Positions 24,914 to 33,790 of a stretch of 64,000 nt of DNA are shown in pieces (position 1 is the first letter of the stretch; each line of letters opens with the position of its first letter). The position numbers and the translations under genes were made by a program. The stretch is from Streptomyces sp. NBC_01260 (GTDB lineage: Bacteria; Actinomycetota; Actinomycetes; Streptomycetales; Streptomycetaceae). The stretch is from contig NZ_CP108464.1 of assembly GCF_036226405.1 (NCBI RefSeq), positions 4,278,001 to 4,342,000 of the forward strand, in the 5' to 3' direction. Below the pieces are notes generated by a model, which was given only the letters and a program-made list of their open reading frames with translations, did no database searches and was not told the DNA's origin.

Positions 24914-25852
24914 GTGGCCGCGGACGTGACCACCGGCGCCCCGCCGCCGACGGCAAAGGAGGCGTTCCCCGCCCCCGGGAACGGGCGGAATCTCGGCCTC
25001 GGCCGGCTCTACCTGCGGCGCTTCCTGCGCAACCGGCTCGCCGTCGTCGGCGTGGTGATCTTCGTACTGCTGGTGCTGTTCAGCGCGTTCGGCGGGCTGT
25101 TCACCTCGTACACGTACTCCGACACGGACTTCGCCGCACTCACCCAGCCGCCGAGCGCCGCCCACTGGTTCGGCACCAACCAGGGCGGCAACGACATCTA
25201 CGCCTCCGCCGTGCACGGGCTCCAGCGGTCCCTGGCGATCGCGGTGAGCGTCTCCGTCCTGACCGTCGTCGTCGCGGCGCTCATCGGCTCCAGCGCCGCG
25301 TACTTCGGCGGCCGGGCCGAGAAGGCGACGCTCGCGGTCATCCACTTCCTGCTGATCGTCCCCTCCTTCCTCATCCTCGCCCTGGTCTCCAACCGGCTCG
25401 CCGGGGACTGGCGGGTCCTCATCGTCGTCCTGACGGTGTTCGGCTGGATGTCGACCGCGCGGGTGATCTGGTCCGTCTCGACCTCACTGCGCGAACGGGA
25501 CTACGTGACGGCGGCCGAATTCATGGGGGTCGGCCCACTGCGCATCATCCTGCGCCACATCATCCCCAATCTCGGCTCGCTCCTGATCGTCAACCTGACG
25601 CTCGGAGTCGTCGCGACCGTCCTCAGCGAAACCGCCCTGTCCTTCCTCGGGTTCGGCGTCCAGACCCCGGACGTCTCGCTCGGCACGATGCTCGCGGACG
25701 GGGCGAGCACCGTCACGAGCGCCCCCTGGCTCTTCGCCTTCCCCGCGGGCCTGGTCGTCCTGCTCACCGTGTCGATGACCTTCGTCGGCGACGGACTGCG
25801 CGACGCCCTGGACCCGATGTCCGTGACCGGCGCGGCAGGAGGCCGACGATGA
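24914..25852 (+). CDS. Peptide/nickel-type ABC transporter permease 2 (DppC-like)
   Basis: This 312-residue second permease has the DppC-type N-terminal OppC_N segment (YLRRFLRNRLAVVGVVIFVLLVLFSAFGG) and a five-helix core with the EAA loop AAEFMGVGPLRIILRHIIPNLGS. The GTG start lies one base after the stop of the first permease, and its own stop overlaps the ATPase start (ATGA). SFLGFGVQTPDVSLGTMLADG is a strong family hallmark. It pairs with the first permease to form the channel. Confidence 0.93.
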   Translation: MAADVTTGAPPPTAKEAFPAPGNGRNLGLGRLYLRRFLRNRLAVVGVVIFVLLVLFSAFGGLFTSYTYSDTDFAALTQPPSAAHWFGTNQGGNDIYASAVHGLQRSLAIAVSVSVLTVVVAALIGSSAAYFGGRAEKATLAVIHFLLIVPSFLILALVSNRLAGDWRVLIVVLTVFGWMSTARVIWSVSTSLRERDYVTAAEFMGVGPLRIILRHIIPNLGSLLIVNLTLGVVATVLSETALSFLGFGVQTPDVSLGTMLADGASTVTSAPWLFAFPAGLVVLLTVSMTFVGDGLRDALDPMSVTGAAGGRR

Positions 25853-27948
25853 CACGCACCACAACGCTGTCCAGAACCGGGCTGCCCGACGGCGCCGTCA
25901 CACCGGTGCTCTCGGTGCGGGACCTGCGGATCTCCTTCCCCTCGGAGGCCGGAACCGTCGAGGCGGTGCGCGGCGTCGGCTTCGACCTGCTGCCGGGCCG
26001 GACCCTCGGCATCGTCGGCGAGTCCGGCTCGGGCAAGTCGGCCACCGCCATGGGCATCATGGGGCTGCTGCCGCCCTCCGCCGACCTGCGGGGGCAGGTG
26101 CTGCTCGGCGGCCGAGAGCTGATCGGCCTCGGGGACAAGGCGCTCTCCGAAGTACGGGGCAAGGCCATCGGCATGGTCTTCCAGGACCCGCTGTCCGCGC
26201 TCACCCCGATCTTCTCCGTGGGCAGACTGCTCTCCGACACCCTGCGCATCCATCAGGACCTGACGAAGCGGGCGGCCTGGGAGCAGGCCGTCGAACTGCT
26301 CGACCTCGTCGGCATCCCCGATCCCCGCAACCGGGCCCGCTCCTTCCCGCACGAGTTCTCCGGCGGTATGCGCCAGCGCGTCGTCATCGCCATGGCGATC
26401 GCCAACAAGCCCTCCGTGCTCGTCGCCGACGAACCCACCACCGCCCTCGACGTCACCGTGCAGGCCCAGATCCTCGACGTCCTGCGACTGGCGCAGGAGG
26501 AGACCGGAGCGGGCCTCGTCCTCATCACGCACGACCTCGGGGTCGTCGCCGGCTACGCGGACGACATCGCCGTCATGTACGCGGGCCGGTTCGTGGAGCG
26601 GGCCGGTGTGGACGAGCTGTTCCGGCGGCCGACGATGCCGTACACCGCGAGGCTGCTCGCCGCCGTGCCCACCGTGGACAGCGGGGTCCACCGGCCCTTG
26701 GTCCCGATCGGCGGGGAACCGCCCGCCCTGGTGGGCCTTCCGACCGGCTGCCCCTTCGCGGACCGCTGCGCCCTGGTGCTGGACGCGTGCCGCACCGACG
26801 AACCCGAGCTGCGCGAGATCGCCGGGCACGGGGACGTGGCCTGTCTGCGCGCCGACGAGACCGTCGACGGATCGCTGGACCCGGCGGGGGACGTGGACCG
26901 GGCCGGAGCCGTCGCCCCGGTGGACGGGGCGGCGCCCCGCACCGAGCCCGGTGAGGTGGTGCTCCGGGTCGAGGACCTCGTCAAGACCTTCCCGGTCACC
27001 AAGGGGGCCGTCCTCAAACGCCGGGTCGGCACGCTGCACGCCGTCAGCGGGGTGAGCTTCGAGCTGCGGGCCGGGGAGACCCTGGGCCTGGTGGGCGAGT
27101 CGGGCAGCGGCAAGACCACGACCCTGATGGAGATCCTCCGGCTCAGGCGGCCCGAGGGCGGCCGGATCGAGATCGCCGGCACCGACGTCGGTGCGGCGGG
27201 CTCCACCGCACGGGTACGGGAGTTGCGCCGGGACGTACAGATCGTCATGCAGGACCCCCTGGACGCCCTGGACCCGCGGCTGCCCGTCCACCAGCTGCTC
27301 GCCGAACCCCTCCAGGCCATCGGGCGGGACCGCGAGTCGATCCGCTCCCGCATCGGTGAGCTGCTCACGCTGGTCGGTCTGGACGCCGCGGTGAGCGACC
27401 GGTTCCCGGCCGCGCTCTCCGGCGGTCAGCGCCAGCGGGTCGGCATCGCCCGTGCCCTGGCGACGGAACCGAGACTGCTCGTCCTGGACGAGCCGCTCTC
27501 GGCCCTGGACGTGTCGGTGCAGGCGGGGGTGATCAACCTGCTGGCCCGGCTCAAGCGCGAACTGGCCCTGGCCTACCTGGTGGTGGCCCACGACCTAGCG
27601 GTCGTCCGGTACATCTCCGACCGGGTCGCGGTGATGTACCTGGGGCACATCGTCGAGACCGGGGACACCGAGACGATCTTCTCCGACCCGAGGCACCCGT
27701 ACACCCGGGCGCTGCTGTCGGCGATCCCGGTGCCGGACCCGCAGCGGGAGCGCACCCGTGAACGCGTAGTGCTGGAGGGCGAGCAGCCGAGCGCCGTCCG
27801 GGTGCCGACGGGCTGCGTCTTCGTGGACCGCTGTCCGCTCTACCGCCTCGCCGGCGAGGACGTACGGCGGCGCTGTCGTACGGAACGTCCCGCGCCGACC
27901 GAGGTGGCAGGGCAGCCCGGCCACCAGTACGCCTGTCACGCGGCCTGA
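25849..27948 (+). CDS. Fused double ABC ATPase (DppD-DppF-like)
   Basis: This 699-residue protein joins the two ATPases that most peptide importers encode separately. Half one (about residues 15-325) has Walker A GESGSGKSAT, signature FSGGMRQR and Walker B VLVADEPTT. Half two (about 375-690) has GESGSGKTTT, LSGGQRQR and LLVLDEP. Each half ends with the oligopeptide-class C-terminal extension (PTGCPFADRC and PTGCVFVDRC), whose Cys residues bind an iron-sulphur cluster in studied relatives. Length equals two full subunits, so it is a natural fusion and not a frameshift. It powers uptake through the two permeases encoded just upstream. Confidence 0.94.
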   Translation: MTRTTTLSRTGLPDGAVTPVLSVRDLRISFPSEAGTVEAVRGVGFDLLPGRTLGIVGESGSGKSATAMGIMGLLPPSADLRGQVLLGGRELIGLGDKALSEVRGKAIGMVFQDPLSALTPIFSVGRLLSDTLRIHQDLTKRAAWEQAVELLDLVGIPDPRNRARSFPHEFSGGMRQRVVIAMAIANKPSVLVADEPTTALDVTVQAQILDVLRLAQEETGAGLVLITHDLGVVAGYADDIAVMYAGRFVERAGVDELFRRPTMPYTARLLAAVPTVDSGVHRPLVPIGGEPPALVGLPTGCPFADRCALVLDACRTDEPELREIAGHGDVACLRADETVDGSLDPAGDVDRAGAVAPVDGAAPRTEPGEVVLRVEDLVKTFPVTKGAVLKRRVGTLHAVSGVSFELRAGETLGLVGESGSGKTTTLMEILRLRRPEGGRIEIAGTDVGAAGSTARVRELRRDVQIVMQDPLDALDPRLPVHQLLAEPLQAIGRDRESIRSRIGELLTLVGLDAAVSDRFPAALSGGQRQRVGIARALATEPRLLVLDEPLSALDVSVQAGVINLLARLKRELALAYLVVAHDLAVVRYISDRVAVMYLGHIVETGDTETIFSDPRHPYTRALLSAIPVPDPQRERTRERVVLEGEQPSAVRVPTGCVFVDRCPLYRLAGEDVRRRCRTERPAPTEVAGQPGHQYACHAA

Positions 27949-28054
27949 GTCCAACTCCTGTGCGCAGCCCCGCCGTCCGTACCCGCTGCCGCTCGTCCAG
28001 CCCCCCACCGGGCTTCCCTGTCCGGCTCCACCGAATCAGAAGGAACCTTTCGCC

Positions 28055-29737
28055 ATGCGCGCAAGACTGGCTCTGCCCCTGGCCCTCGTCGCCGCCGTCT
28101 CTGTTGCAGCGACCGCGTGCCAGTCCTCCTCCGGGACGGACGCGGACGGTCCGGACGGGAAGGACGCCCCCAAGGCCGCGTCGGCCGCCGTCGACTACAA
28201 CCCGCAGCCGTACGAGAACATCAAGGACGGCGGCACCTACACGACGGTCGGCACCTTCGACGACCAGGGCAACCCGTTCAACGTCAACGCGACGCTGACC
28301 GCGTCGCGGGTCTGGGGCTGGTACAACGCAGCCGCGATCACGTACTCGCCCACCGGTGAGGTGCAGTACAACCCGGACTACTACAGCGAGGTGAAGATCG
28401 CGGTCGAGGGCGGCGACCAGAAGGTCACCCTGACGATCAACCCGAAGGCCGCCTTCAACGACGGCACCCCGATCGACTGGACGGCGATCAAGGCCACCTG
28501 GAAGGCCAACAACGGTTCTGACAAGGACTTCGCCGCCTCCTCCACCGACGGCTACGACCAGATCACCTCGGTCGAGCGGGGCGAGAACGCCAAGCAGGCC
28601 GTCATCAGCTTCAAGGGCGTCAACGCCTCCTGGTCGACCCTCTTCACCACCTTCCTGCACCCGAAGGCCGCCACGGTCGACAACTTCAACAAGGCGTACG
28701 TCAAGAAGGCCCACCCGGAGTGGGGCGCGGGCCCGTACACCGTCGCCAAGTGGGACACCCACTCGGGCAACATCACCTTCGCCCGCAACCCGAAGTGGTG
28801 GGGCAAGAAGGGCAGGCTCGACAAGCGCGTCTTCGTCAACCTGGAGTCGACCGCGGGCGTCAACGCCTTCAAGAACGGCCAGCTCGACTACACCTCCGCC
28901 GTCGACGCGGAGAGCCTCAAGCAGATCAAGGGGCTCAAGGGCACCGAGATCCGCAGCGGCGGCAGCCCCTTCGAGTACGCGCTCTACTTCAACACGAAGT
29001 CCGCGGTCCTTTCGGAGACGGCTGTCCGCAAGGCCATCGCGCAGAGCATCGACCGGGCACAGATCGCGAAGATCCAGTTCCAGGGGCTCGACTACCGGGA
29101 GCCGCTGCCCGGTTCGGCGGTGCTGTACAGCTTCCAGAAGGGCTACCAGGACAATGTCTCGGCCGTACTGAAGCACGCGCCGGACGAGGCGGGGAAGGCG
29201 CTCGACGCGGCGGGCTGGAAGCCCGGCGCGGACGGCGTCCGGGTCAAGAACGGCAAGAAGCTCGACGTCGGGTACACGCTCCTCGGCGACGACCCGCTGG
29301 GCAAGGCCACCGCGGGCGCCCTCGCCGCGATGCTGAAGCCGGTCGGCGTCCACCTCGTCATCAAGAAGGGCGACGACGCGGACTTCTCCAAGGTCCTCAG
29401 CGACCGGCGCTTCGACCTCTTCCTCTCGGGCAACCGCTCCATGGACCCGTTCGGCGCCCGCTACCTGTGCGACTTCTACTGCTCGGACCGCGACTCCAAC
29501 ATCACCGGTGCGGGTACGCCGGCGCTGGACAAGGAGATCCGCGCCACCACGGAGATCGCCGATCTCGACCAGCAGTCCGCGGCGGTCAACAAGGTGGAGC
29601 GGAAGGCGCTGCGGCAGTACGCCTTCCTGCCGCTGTTCAGCGGTCCCTCGACCTACGGCGTGAAGAAGGGCCTGGCCAACGTCGGCGCGACCATCTTCAA
29701 CACCCCGCTCCCGGAGACGGTCGGCTGGCAGAAGTGA
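28055..29737 (+). CDS. Peptide/nickel-type substrate-binding lipoprotein (SBP_bac_5)
   Basis: This 560-residue binding protein is anchored as a lipoprotein: the signal ends VAATACQ, with the lipidated Cys at about residue 23. The mature part is a family-5 solute-binding protein, with TVGTFDDQGNPFNVN, YYSEVKIAVEGG, and the family block VRKAIAQSIDRAQIAKIQFQG near residue 325. Ligand identity is not readable; the family takes oligopeptides, nickel chelates or sugars. AGAAGGAACC precedes the ATG. It follows the ATPase by about 106 bases and closes the operon with a strong terminator. Confidence 0.93.
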   Translation: MRARLALPLALVAAVSVAATACQSSSGTDADGPDGKDAPKAASAAVDYNPQPYENIKDGGTYTTVGTFDDQGNPFNVNATLTASRVWGWYNAAAITYSPTGEVQYNPDYYSEVKIAVEGGDQKVTLTINPKAAFNDGTPIDWTAIKATWKANNGSDKDFAASSTDGYDQITSVERGENAKQAVISFKGVNASWSTLFTTFLHPKAATVDNFNKAYVKKAHPEWGAGPYTVAKWDTHSGNITFARNPKWWGKKGRLDKRVFVNLESTAGVNAFKNGQLDYTSAVDAESLKQIKGLKGTEIRSGGSPFEYALYFNTKSAVLSETAVRKAIAQSIDRAQIAKIQFQGLDYREPLPGSAVLYSFQKGYQDNVSAVLKHAPDEAGKALDAAGWKPGADGVRVKNGKKLDVGYTLLGDDPLGKATAGALAAMLKPVGVHLVIKKGDDADFSKVLSDRRFDLFLSGNRSMDPFGARYLCDFYCSDRDSNITGAGTPALDKEIRATTEIADLDQQSAAVNKVERKALRQYAFLPLFSGPSTYGVKKGLANVGATIFNTPLPETVGWQK

Positions 29738-29781
29738 CGCCCGCCCCGGAACGCCCACGGGGCGACGGGGCCGAGCGATCC

Positions 29782-29820
29782 GAGGGGTATCGCGCCGGCC
29801 GGCCCGGCGCGATACCCCTC
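29782..29820 (+). terminator. Terminator of the ABC importer operon
   Basis: Perfect 17-bp arms (GAGGGGTATCGCGCCGG and complement) enclose a 5-base loop, 44 bases after the binding-protein stop. Confidence 0.88.
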
Positions 29821-29974
29821 CTGCCGGGCCGGCGGGAGGGTCAGGACCTGCGCGCGGGGGACGTACCTGCCCGTGTCCGGTGCCGCCCCGCCCTGTGGAG
29901 CGAGCAGGGGTTCGCCGCCGCAGGGCGTGCCCGCCAGCAGCCTGCGGTGCTCCCCGCCCGACCCTCGAACCGAC

Positions 29975-29990
29975 TGTGACTCAGATCACA
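29975..29990. promoter_or_regulatory. Perfect CRP-type box upstream of the DUF998 gene
   Basis: TGTGA-N6-TCACA is an exact match to the cAMP receptor protein consensus, and Streptomyces encodes a CRP whose sites have the GTGA-N6-TCAC core. It sits 74 bases before the next ATG, a position suited to promoter control. The rest of the gap from 29821 to 30063 shows nothing else recognisable. Confidence 0.6.
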
Positions 29991-30063
29991 GAGTCTGCGT
30001 CGATTACTCCACCGTGCGTCGTCGGTCATACATGCGACAACGCTCGGACGAGGAAGGCCCGCC

Positions 30064-30738
30064 ATGACTCAGACACTCAACACCCGTCAGTCCGCCGCCA
30101 GTTCGATAACCGCTTCCCCGTCGGCCTCCCGACGGCTGTTGGCCGGCGCGGTGGTCGCGGGCCCGCTGTTCCTCGGGGCGGGTATCGTCCAGGGCTTCGC
30201 ACGGGAGGGCTTCGACTTCACCCGCAACGCGATCAGCCAGCTCGCCCTCGGCGACCTGGGCTGGATCCAGACCGTGAACTTCGTGGTCACCAGCGCCCTG
30301 TTGCTCATCGGGTCGATCGGTCTGCGCCGCGTGCTGAGACGGGAACCGGGCGGGACCTGGGGGCCGGTCCTGATCGCCGTGTTCGGCGCCTCGTTCCTGG
30401 TCGCCGCGGTCTTCCAGGCCGATGCCGGAGGCGGCTTCCCCGTCGGTTCCCCCGATGTGGGCACGATGAGCGCGCACGGCGCGGGCCACATGGCCGGCGG
30501 GGGGATCGGCTACCTCGCGCTGTCCGCCGCGTTCCTCGTCCTGGCCCGTCCACTGGCGGCCCGGGGTCACCGCGGCTGGGCCCTGGCCTCCCGGATCGCA
30601 CCGGTCGTCGTCCTCACCGGATTCATGGCCTCCGCGGCCTCGGTCCTGGTGTTCACCCTCGGAGCCGGCTCGGGACTCTGCTGGCTGGCGGCCGTCGCGG
30701 TCCGACTGCTCACCGGGGCTTCGCCGGAACGGGGCTAG
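30064..30738 (+). CDS. DUF998 family integral membrane protein
   Basis: This 224-residue protein has six hydrophobic segments and matches the DUF998 pattern: LLAGAVVAGPLFLGAGIVQGF, then DFTRNAISQLALGDLGWIQTVNFVVTSALLLIGSIGL, and a GPLLIA-like third helix. SHxSxLA/SQLALGD-type loops with a nearby charged residue are characteristic. Function is unknown. AGGAAGGCCCGCC precedes the ATG. A perfect CRP-type site upstream suggests carbon- or development-linked control. It is convergent with the hypothetical gene to the right. Confidence 0.85.
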   Translation: MTQTLNTRQSAASSITASPSASRRLLAGAVVAGPLFLGAGIVQGFAREGFDFTRNAISQLALGDLGWIQTVNFVVTSALLLIGSIGLRRVLRREPGGTWGPVLIAVFGASFLVAAVFQADAGGGFPVGSPDVGTMSAHGAGHMAGGGIGYLALSAAFLVLARPLAARGHRGWALASRIAPVVVLTGFMASAASVLVFTLGAGSGLCWLAAVAVRLLTGASPERG

Positions 30739-30861
30739 GGTCTTTCGTTCGGACCGGGCTGGATCAGGGTGCCGCACCGGACCCCGCGAGCCCGGCGTGA
30801 TCCAGACGAGAGGCGGCCCCCGGTGTTCTGCCGGGCGGCGGCCGTGCCCGGGAGCGGCGGC

Positions 30862-31479
30862 CTACAGATCCTCCCGCAGCCGTGCCCAGGTGTGCGTGTC
30901 CAGGCTGTCGTGGGGGCCGAGGCGGGAGAGTTCGGTGCCGTCCCGCCCGAGAGCCACGATGAGGGGGCGGGTGCCGCGGGCGGCCTGAGTGGTCATCCAG
31001 GCGACGACGAGTCTGTGCTGCTCGGGAGCGTCGATGCGGCGGTTGCCCACGAGGAGGCGGCCGACCTCCCGCCCGAGGTGGATTGTGGCGCAGCTGATCC
31101 ACGGAGCCCCGGCGAGGGAGTGCGGCGGGTCATGGCGGTGGGTGGGGCAGAGGGTGCCCCCGCCGCCCCGGACCTCGATCACGTCGACGTCGTCGGGTTC
31201 CTCCGCCGGGGCGCTGGCGACACCCAGGCTCCGCCACTGTCCCTCGTGCCGCTCCAGGAGCGCGGTGTGCTCACGCGCCGCTGCGGACCTCGGACGCCAC
31301 ACGACCCAGACGGCACCGGCACCGGTGGTGGTGTCGAGATCGGCGGACACCACCGTCAGCACCCGACGCGGAACACCTCGCGGCTGCGGCTCCGCCCCGT
31401 TCAGCACGCGCCGCACCACCCCCGGGAGGAGAGCCTCCACCCATCGCCCGGCCCCCAAGCCATGTACCCACGTCCGCAT
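30862..31479 (-). CDS. Protein of unknown function
   Basis: I do not recognise this 205-residue protein. It looks soluble, with an Arg-rich N-terminus (MRTWVHGLGAGRWVEALLPGVVRRVL), a central region VLTVVSADLDTTTGAGAVWVVWRP that suggests a beta sheet, a Cys-Pro-Thr-His-Arg-His segment, and the C-terminal stretch LVVAWMTTQAARGTRPLIVALGRDGTELSRLG. Codon use is like its neighbours, which supports a real gene. The ATG at 31479 has no clear ribosome binding site and a TTG eleven codons earlier is possible. It is transcribed towards the DUF998 gene and is not in an operon. Confidence 0.65.
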   Translation of the reverse strand: MRTWVHGLGAGRWVEALLPGVVRRVLNGAEPQPRGVPRRVLTVVSADLDTTTGAGAVWVVWRPRSAAAREHTALLERHEGQWRSLGVASAPAEEPDDVDVIEVRGGGGTLCPTHRHDPPHSLAGAPWISCATIHLGREVGRLLVGNRRIDAPEQHRLVVAWMTTQAARGTRPLIVALGRDGTELSRLGPHDSLDTHTWARLREDL

Positions 31480-31737
31480 ACGACTTCGGTACCCGGTACG
31501 TGCGAGCCTCAAAGCAGCCCGTCCGGTGGGTGGTTACGGCTGGCAGCCCATGATGTGGCCGCCCGTCTCGATCCGCTGTCGAACGGCAGATGCCCGAACT
31601 TCCGGTGCGCCGGGCCCGCACACTGCCGGCCCGGGCCATGGAGCGGTCCTCCCGTCGCCCGGCCGGTGGGCTCGTCGGCCATGCCCCTGCCGAGACGGTC
31701 ACGGCGGCGGCGTTCGGGCCGTGGCGTGCGGCGCCGG

Positions 31738-32220
31738 TCAGCTGCCGCAGGCGCAGCCCGCAGCGGCGGGCGCGGACGCCTCGGGACCGGCGCTCCCGCT
31801 CTGTCCGGAGCAGCAGGTGTCGCCGTCCAGGGCGGGGCTCGTGCCCATCAGTCCGGCGTCGGCCTTGACGACGTAGACCTCCCACGGCTCCTTGCCGGGG
31901 CCGTGGACCCACACCTTGTCCTGGAGGGCGTAGCAGCAGGAGGTGTCGTTCTCCTCGAAGGTGGCGAGCCCGGCGTCCTTGAGGCGGGTGGTGGCGGCGC
32001 TGACCTCCTCGGTGGTGTCGACCTCGACGCCGAGGTGGTCCAGGCGGGTTTCCTGGCCGGGCTCGCCCTCGATGAGGACGAGCTTGAGCGGCGGGGTGGT
32101 GATCGCGAAGTTCGCGTAGCCGGGGCGCCGCTTGGCGGGTTCGACGCCGAACAGCTTGGAGTAGAAGGCCACCGAGGCTTCGAGGTCGGCGACGTTGAGC
32201 GCGAGCTGGGCACGGGACAT
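31738..32220 (-). CDS. arsI: ArsI/CadI-type VOC protein (C-As lyase)
   Basis: This 160-residue vicinal-oxygen-chelate protein matches ArsI, an iron-dependent dioxygenase that cleaves the C-As bond of trivalent organoarsenicals such as methylarsenite; relatives were first named cadmium-induced protein CadI. Predicted iron ligands Gln5, His62 and Glu114 are present, and the vicinal pair Cys95-Cys96 (DTSCCYALQ) that binds arsenic is conserved. The C-terminal tail adds a CC pair and a CxC, probably extra metalloid-binding residues. The ATG at 32220 has GAGGAG six bases upstream. It is divergent from arsR with a shared operator, so it belongs to the ars regulon. Freed As(III) would then be pumped out by the ACR3 protein across the divide. 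Confidence 0.88.
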   Translation of the reverse strand: MSRAQLALNVADLEASVAFYSKLFGVEPAKRRPGYANFAITTPPLKLVLIEGEPGQETRLDHLGVEVDTTEEVSAATTRLKDAGLATFEENDTSCCYALQDKVWVHGPGKEPWEVYVVKADAGLMGTSPALDGDTCCSGQSGSAGPEASAPAAAGCACGS

Positions 32221-32245
32221 ATGAGTCTCCTCGATCAGGTGCATC

Positions 32246-32275
32246 AGGTTGTATCGATGCCTGTCGATTCAACCT
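32246..32275. promoter_or_regulatory. Probable ArsR operator between arsI and arsR
   Basis: Two 12-base arms (AGGTTGTATCGA and its complement with one mismatch) surround a 6-base spacer in the 89-base gap between the divergent genes. Its position lets one ArsR dimer control both directions. A further half-site-like TTGCATCGA lies at 32283. Confidence 0.6.
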
Positions 32276-32309
32276 TGCGCCTTGCATCGAAAAACGTCAA
32301 CATAGAAGT

Positions 32310-32678
32310 ATGTCGAAACAAGAGCTCGTGGTGCTCGGCCAGGACGGCCCCGCATGCTGCCCCGCCCTGCTGACCGCCCCGCTGGACGAGGAGCAGGCCG
32401 GGACGCTGGCGACGGTGTTCAAGGCGCTGGGCGACCCGGTCCGGCTGCGGCTGCTGTCGATGATCGCCTCCCGCGCGGGCGGGGAGGTCTGCGTCTGTGA
32501 CCTCACTCCCGCCTTCGAGCTGTCCCAGCCGACGATCTCCCACCACCTCAAGCTGCTGAAGCAGGCCGGGCTCATCGACTCCGAGCGGCGCGGGACGTGG
32601 GTGTACTACCGGCTGCTGCCCGAGATGACCGACCGGCTGGCCGCGATCCTCACCCGCCCCGCCGGGGCCGGCTCGTGA
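32310..32678 (+). CDS. arsR: ArsR-family arsenic-responsive repressor
   Basis: This 122-residue winged-helix repressor should release its operator when As(III) binds. The DNA-binding part reads LSQPTISHHLKLLKQAGLIDSERRGTWVYYRL. Cys61 and Cys63 in EVCVCDL are the classic alpha-3 arsenic ligands, and a further CC pair at residues 16-17 may complete a three-thiolate site. It is divergent from arsI and its stop overlaps the GTG of the efflux gene (GTGA), so arsR, acr3 and arsC form one transcript that is self-regulated. Confidence 0.95.
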   Translation: MSKQELVVLGQDGPACCPALLTAPLDEEQAGTLATVFKALGDPVRLRLLSMIASRAGGEVCVCDLTPAFELSQPTISHHLKLLKQAGLIDSERRGTWVYYRLLPEMTDRLAAILTRPAGAGS

Positions 32679-33790
32679 GCGCCGGCACCGCGGCGCCCGC
32701 GGGGCCGGTCGCCGGGCGGCTGTCGTTCCTGGACCGCTTCCTCGCCGGGTGGATTCTCCTCGCGATGGCCGCCGGACTCGGTCTGGGCCGCCTCGTCCCT
32801 GGCCTGGGGGACGCGCTGGCGAAGGTGACGGTCACCGGGGTCTCGCTGCCGATCGCGCTCGGCCTGCTCGTGATGATGTACCCGGTCCTGGCGAAGGTCC
32901 GCTACGACCGCCTCGACACCGTCACCCGCAATCCACGCCTGCTGGTCCCGTCCCTGGTCCTGAACTGGATCGTCGGCCCGGCCCTGATGTTCGCGCTCGC
33001 CTGGATCTTCCTGCCCGACCTGCCGGAGTACCGCACCGGCCTGATCATCGTGGGCCTGGCCCGCTGCATCGCGATGGTCATCATCTGGAACGACCTCGCC
33101 TGCGGCGACCGCGAGGCCGCCGCCGTCCTCGTCGCCCTGAACTCCGTCTTCCAGGTGATCGCCTTCGGCCTGCTCGGCTGGTTCTACCTCGACCTGCTCC
33201 CCGGCTGGCTCGGCCTGGAACAGACCGCCCTGGACATCTCCGTATGGGAGATCGCCCGCTCGGTGCTGATCTTCCTCGGCATCCCGCTGCTGGCCGGATT
33301 CCTCACCCGCCGGATCGGCGAGAAGGCCAAGGGCCGCAGCTGGTACGAGACGAAGCTGATCCCGCGCATCGGTCCGTTCGCCCTGTACGGGCTGCTGTTC
33401 ACGATCGTCGTGCTCTTCGCGCTCCAGGGCGACGCCATCACCTCCGAGCCGCTCGACGTCCTGCGGATCGCGCTGCCGCTGCTGGTGTACTTCGCCGTCA
33501 TGTGGGCCGGGTCCATGGGCGTCGGCCGTGCCGTGGGACTCGACTACCCGAAGGCGACGACCCTGGCGTTCACCGCCGCCGGCAACAACTTCGAACTGGC
33601 CATCGCGGTCGCCATCGCCACCTTCGGTGCCACCTCCGGTCAGGCCCTCGCCGGGGTCGTCGGCCCGCTCATCGAGGTGCCCGTCCTCATCGGCCTGGTC
33701 TACGTCGCCCTGGCCGCCCGTCGCTTCTTCCCGCAGTCCGCACCGACGGCCGGACCGGCCGTCGCCCCGGAAGGTTCCGCCCGTGTCTGA
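32675..33790 (+). CDS. acr3: ACR3-type arsenite efflux permease
   Basis: This 371-residue transporter extrudes As(III) across the membrane using the proton gradient. Ten helices are evident after a short cytoplasmic N-terminus. Hallmarks are MMYPVLAKVRYD, the catalytic Cys in GLARCIAMVIIWNDLA, and the AAGNNFELAIAVAIATFG helix with the conserved Glu. The GTG start overlaps the arsR stop and the reading frame ends eight bases inside arsC, so translation of all three is linked. Length is normal. It is ACR3 by motif and not ArsB. Confidence 0.95.
   Translation: MSAGTAAPAGPVAGRLSFLDRFLAGWILLAMAAGLGLGRLVPGLGDALAKVTVTGVSLPIALGLLVMMYPVLAKVRYDRLDTVTRNPRLLVPSLVLNWIVGPALMFALAWIFLPDLPEYRTGLIIVGLARCIAMVIIWNDLACGDREAAAVLVALNSVFQVIAFGLLGWFYLDLLPGWLGLEQTALDISVWEIARSVLIFLGIPLLAGFLTRRIGEKAKGRSWYETKLIPRIGPFALYGLLFTIVVLFALQGDAITSEPLDVLRIALPLLVYFAVMWAGSMGVGRAVGLDYPKATTLAFTAAGNNFELAIAVAIATFGATSGQALAGVVGPLIEVPVLIGLVYVALAARRFFPQSAPTAGPAVAPEGSARV

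Noticed and set aside
25501..27591. 696-residue minus-strand frame opposite the ABC ATPase gene
   Set aside because: Pure shadow of the fused ATPase coding sequence.
27551..29758. 735-residue minus-strand frame opposite the binding-protein gene
   Set aside because: Val/Arg/Leu-rich shadow composition and no motif; the + strand lipoprotein is certain.
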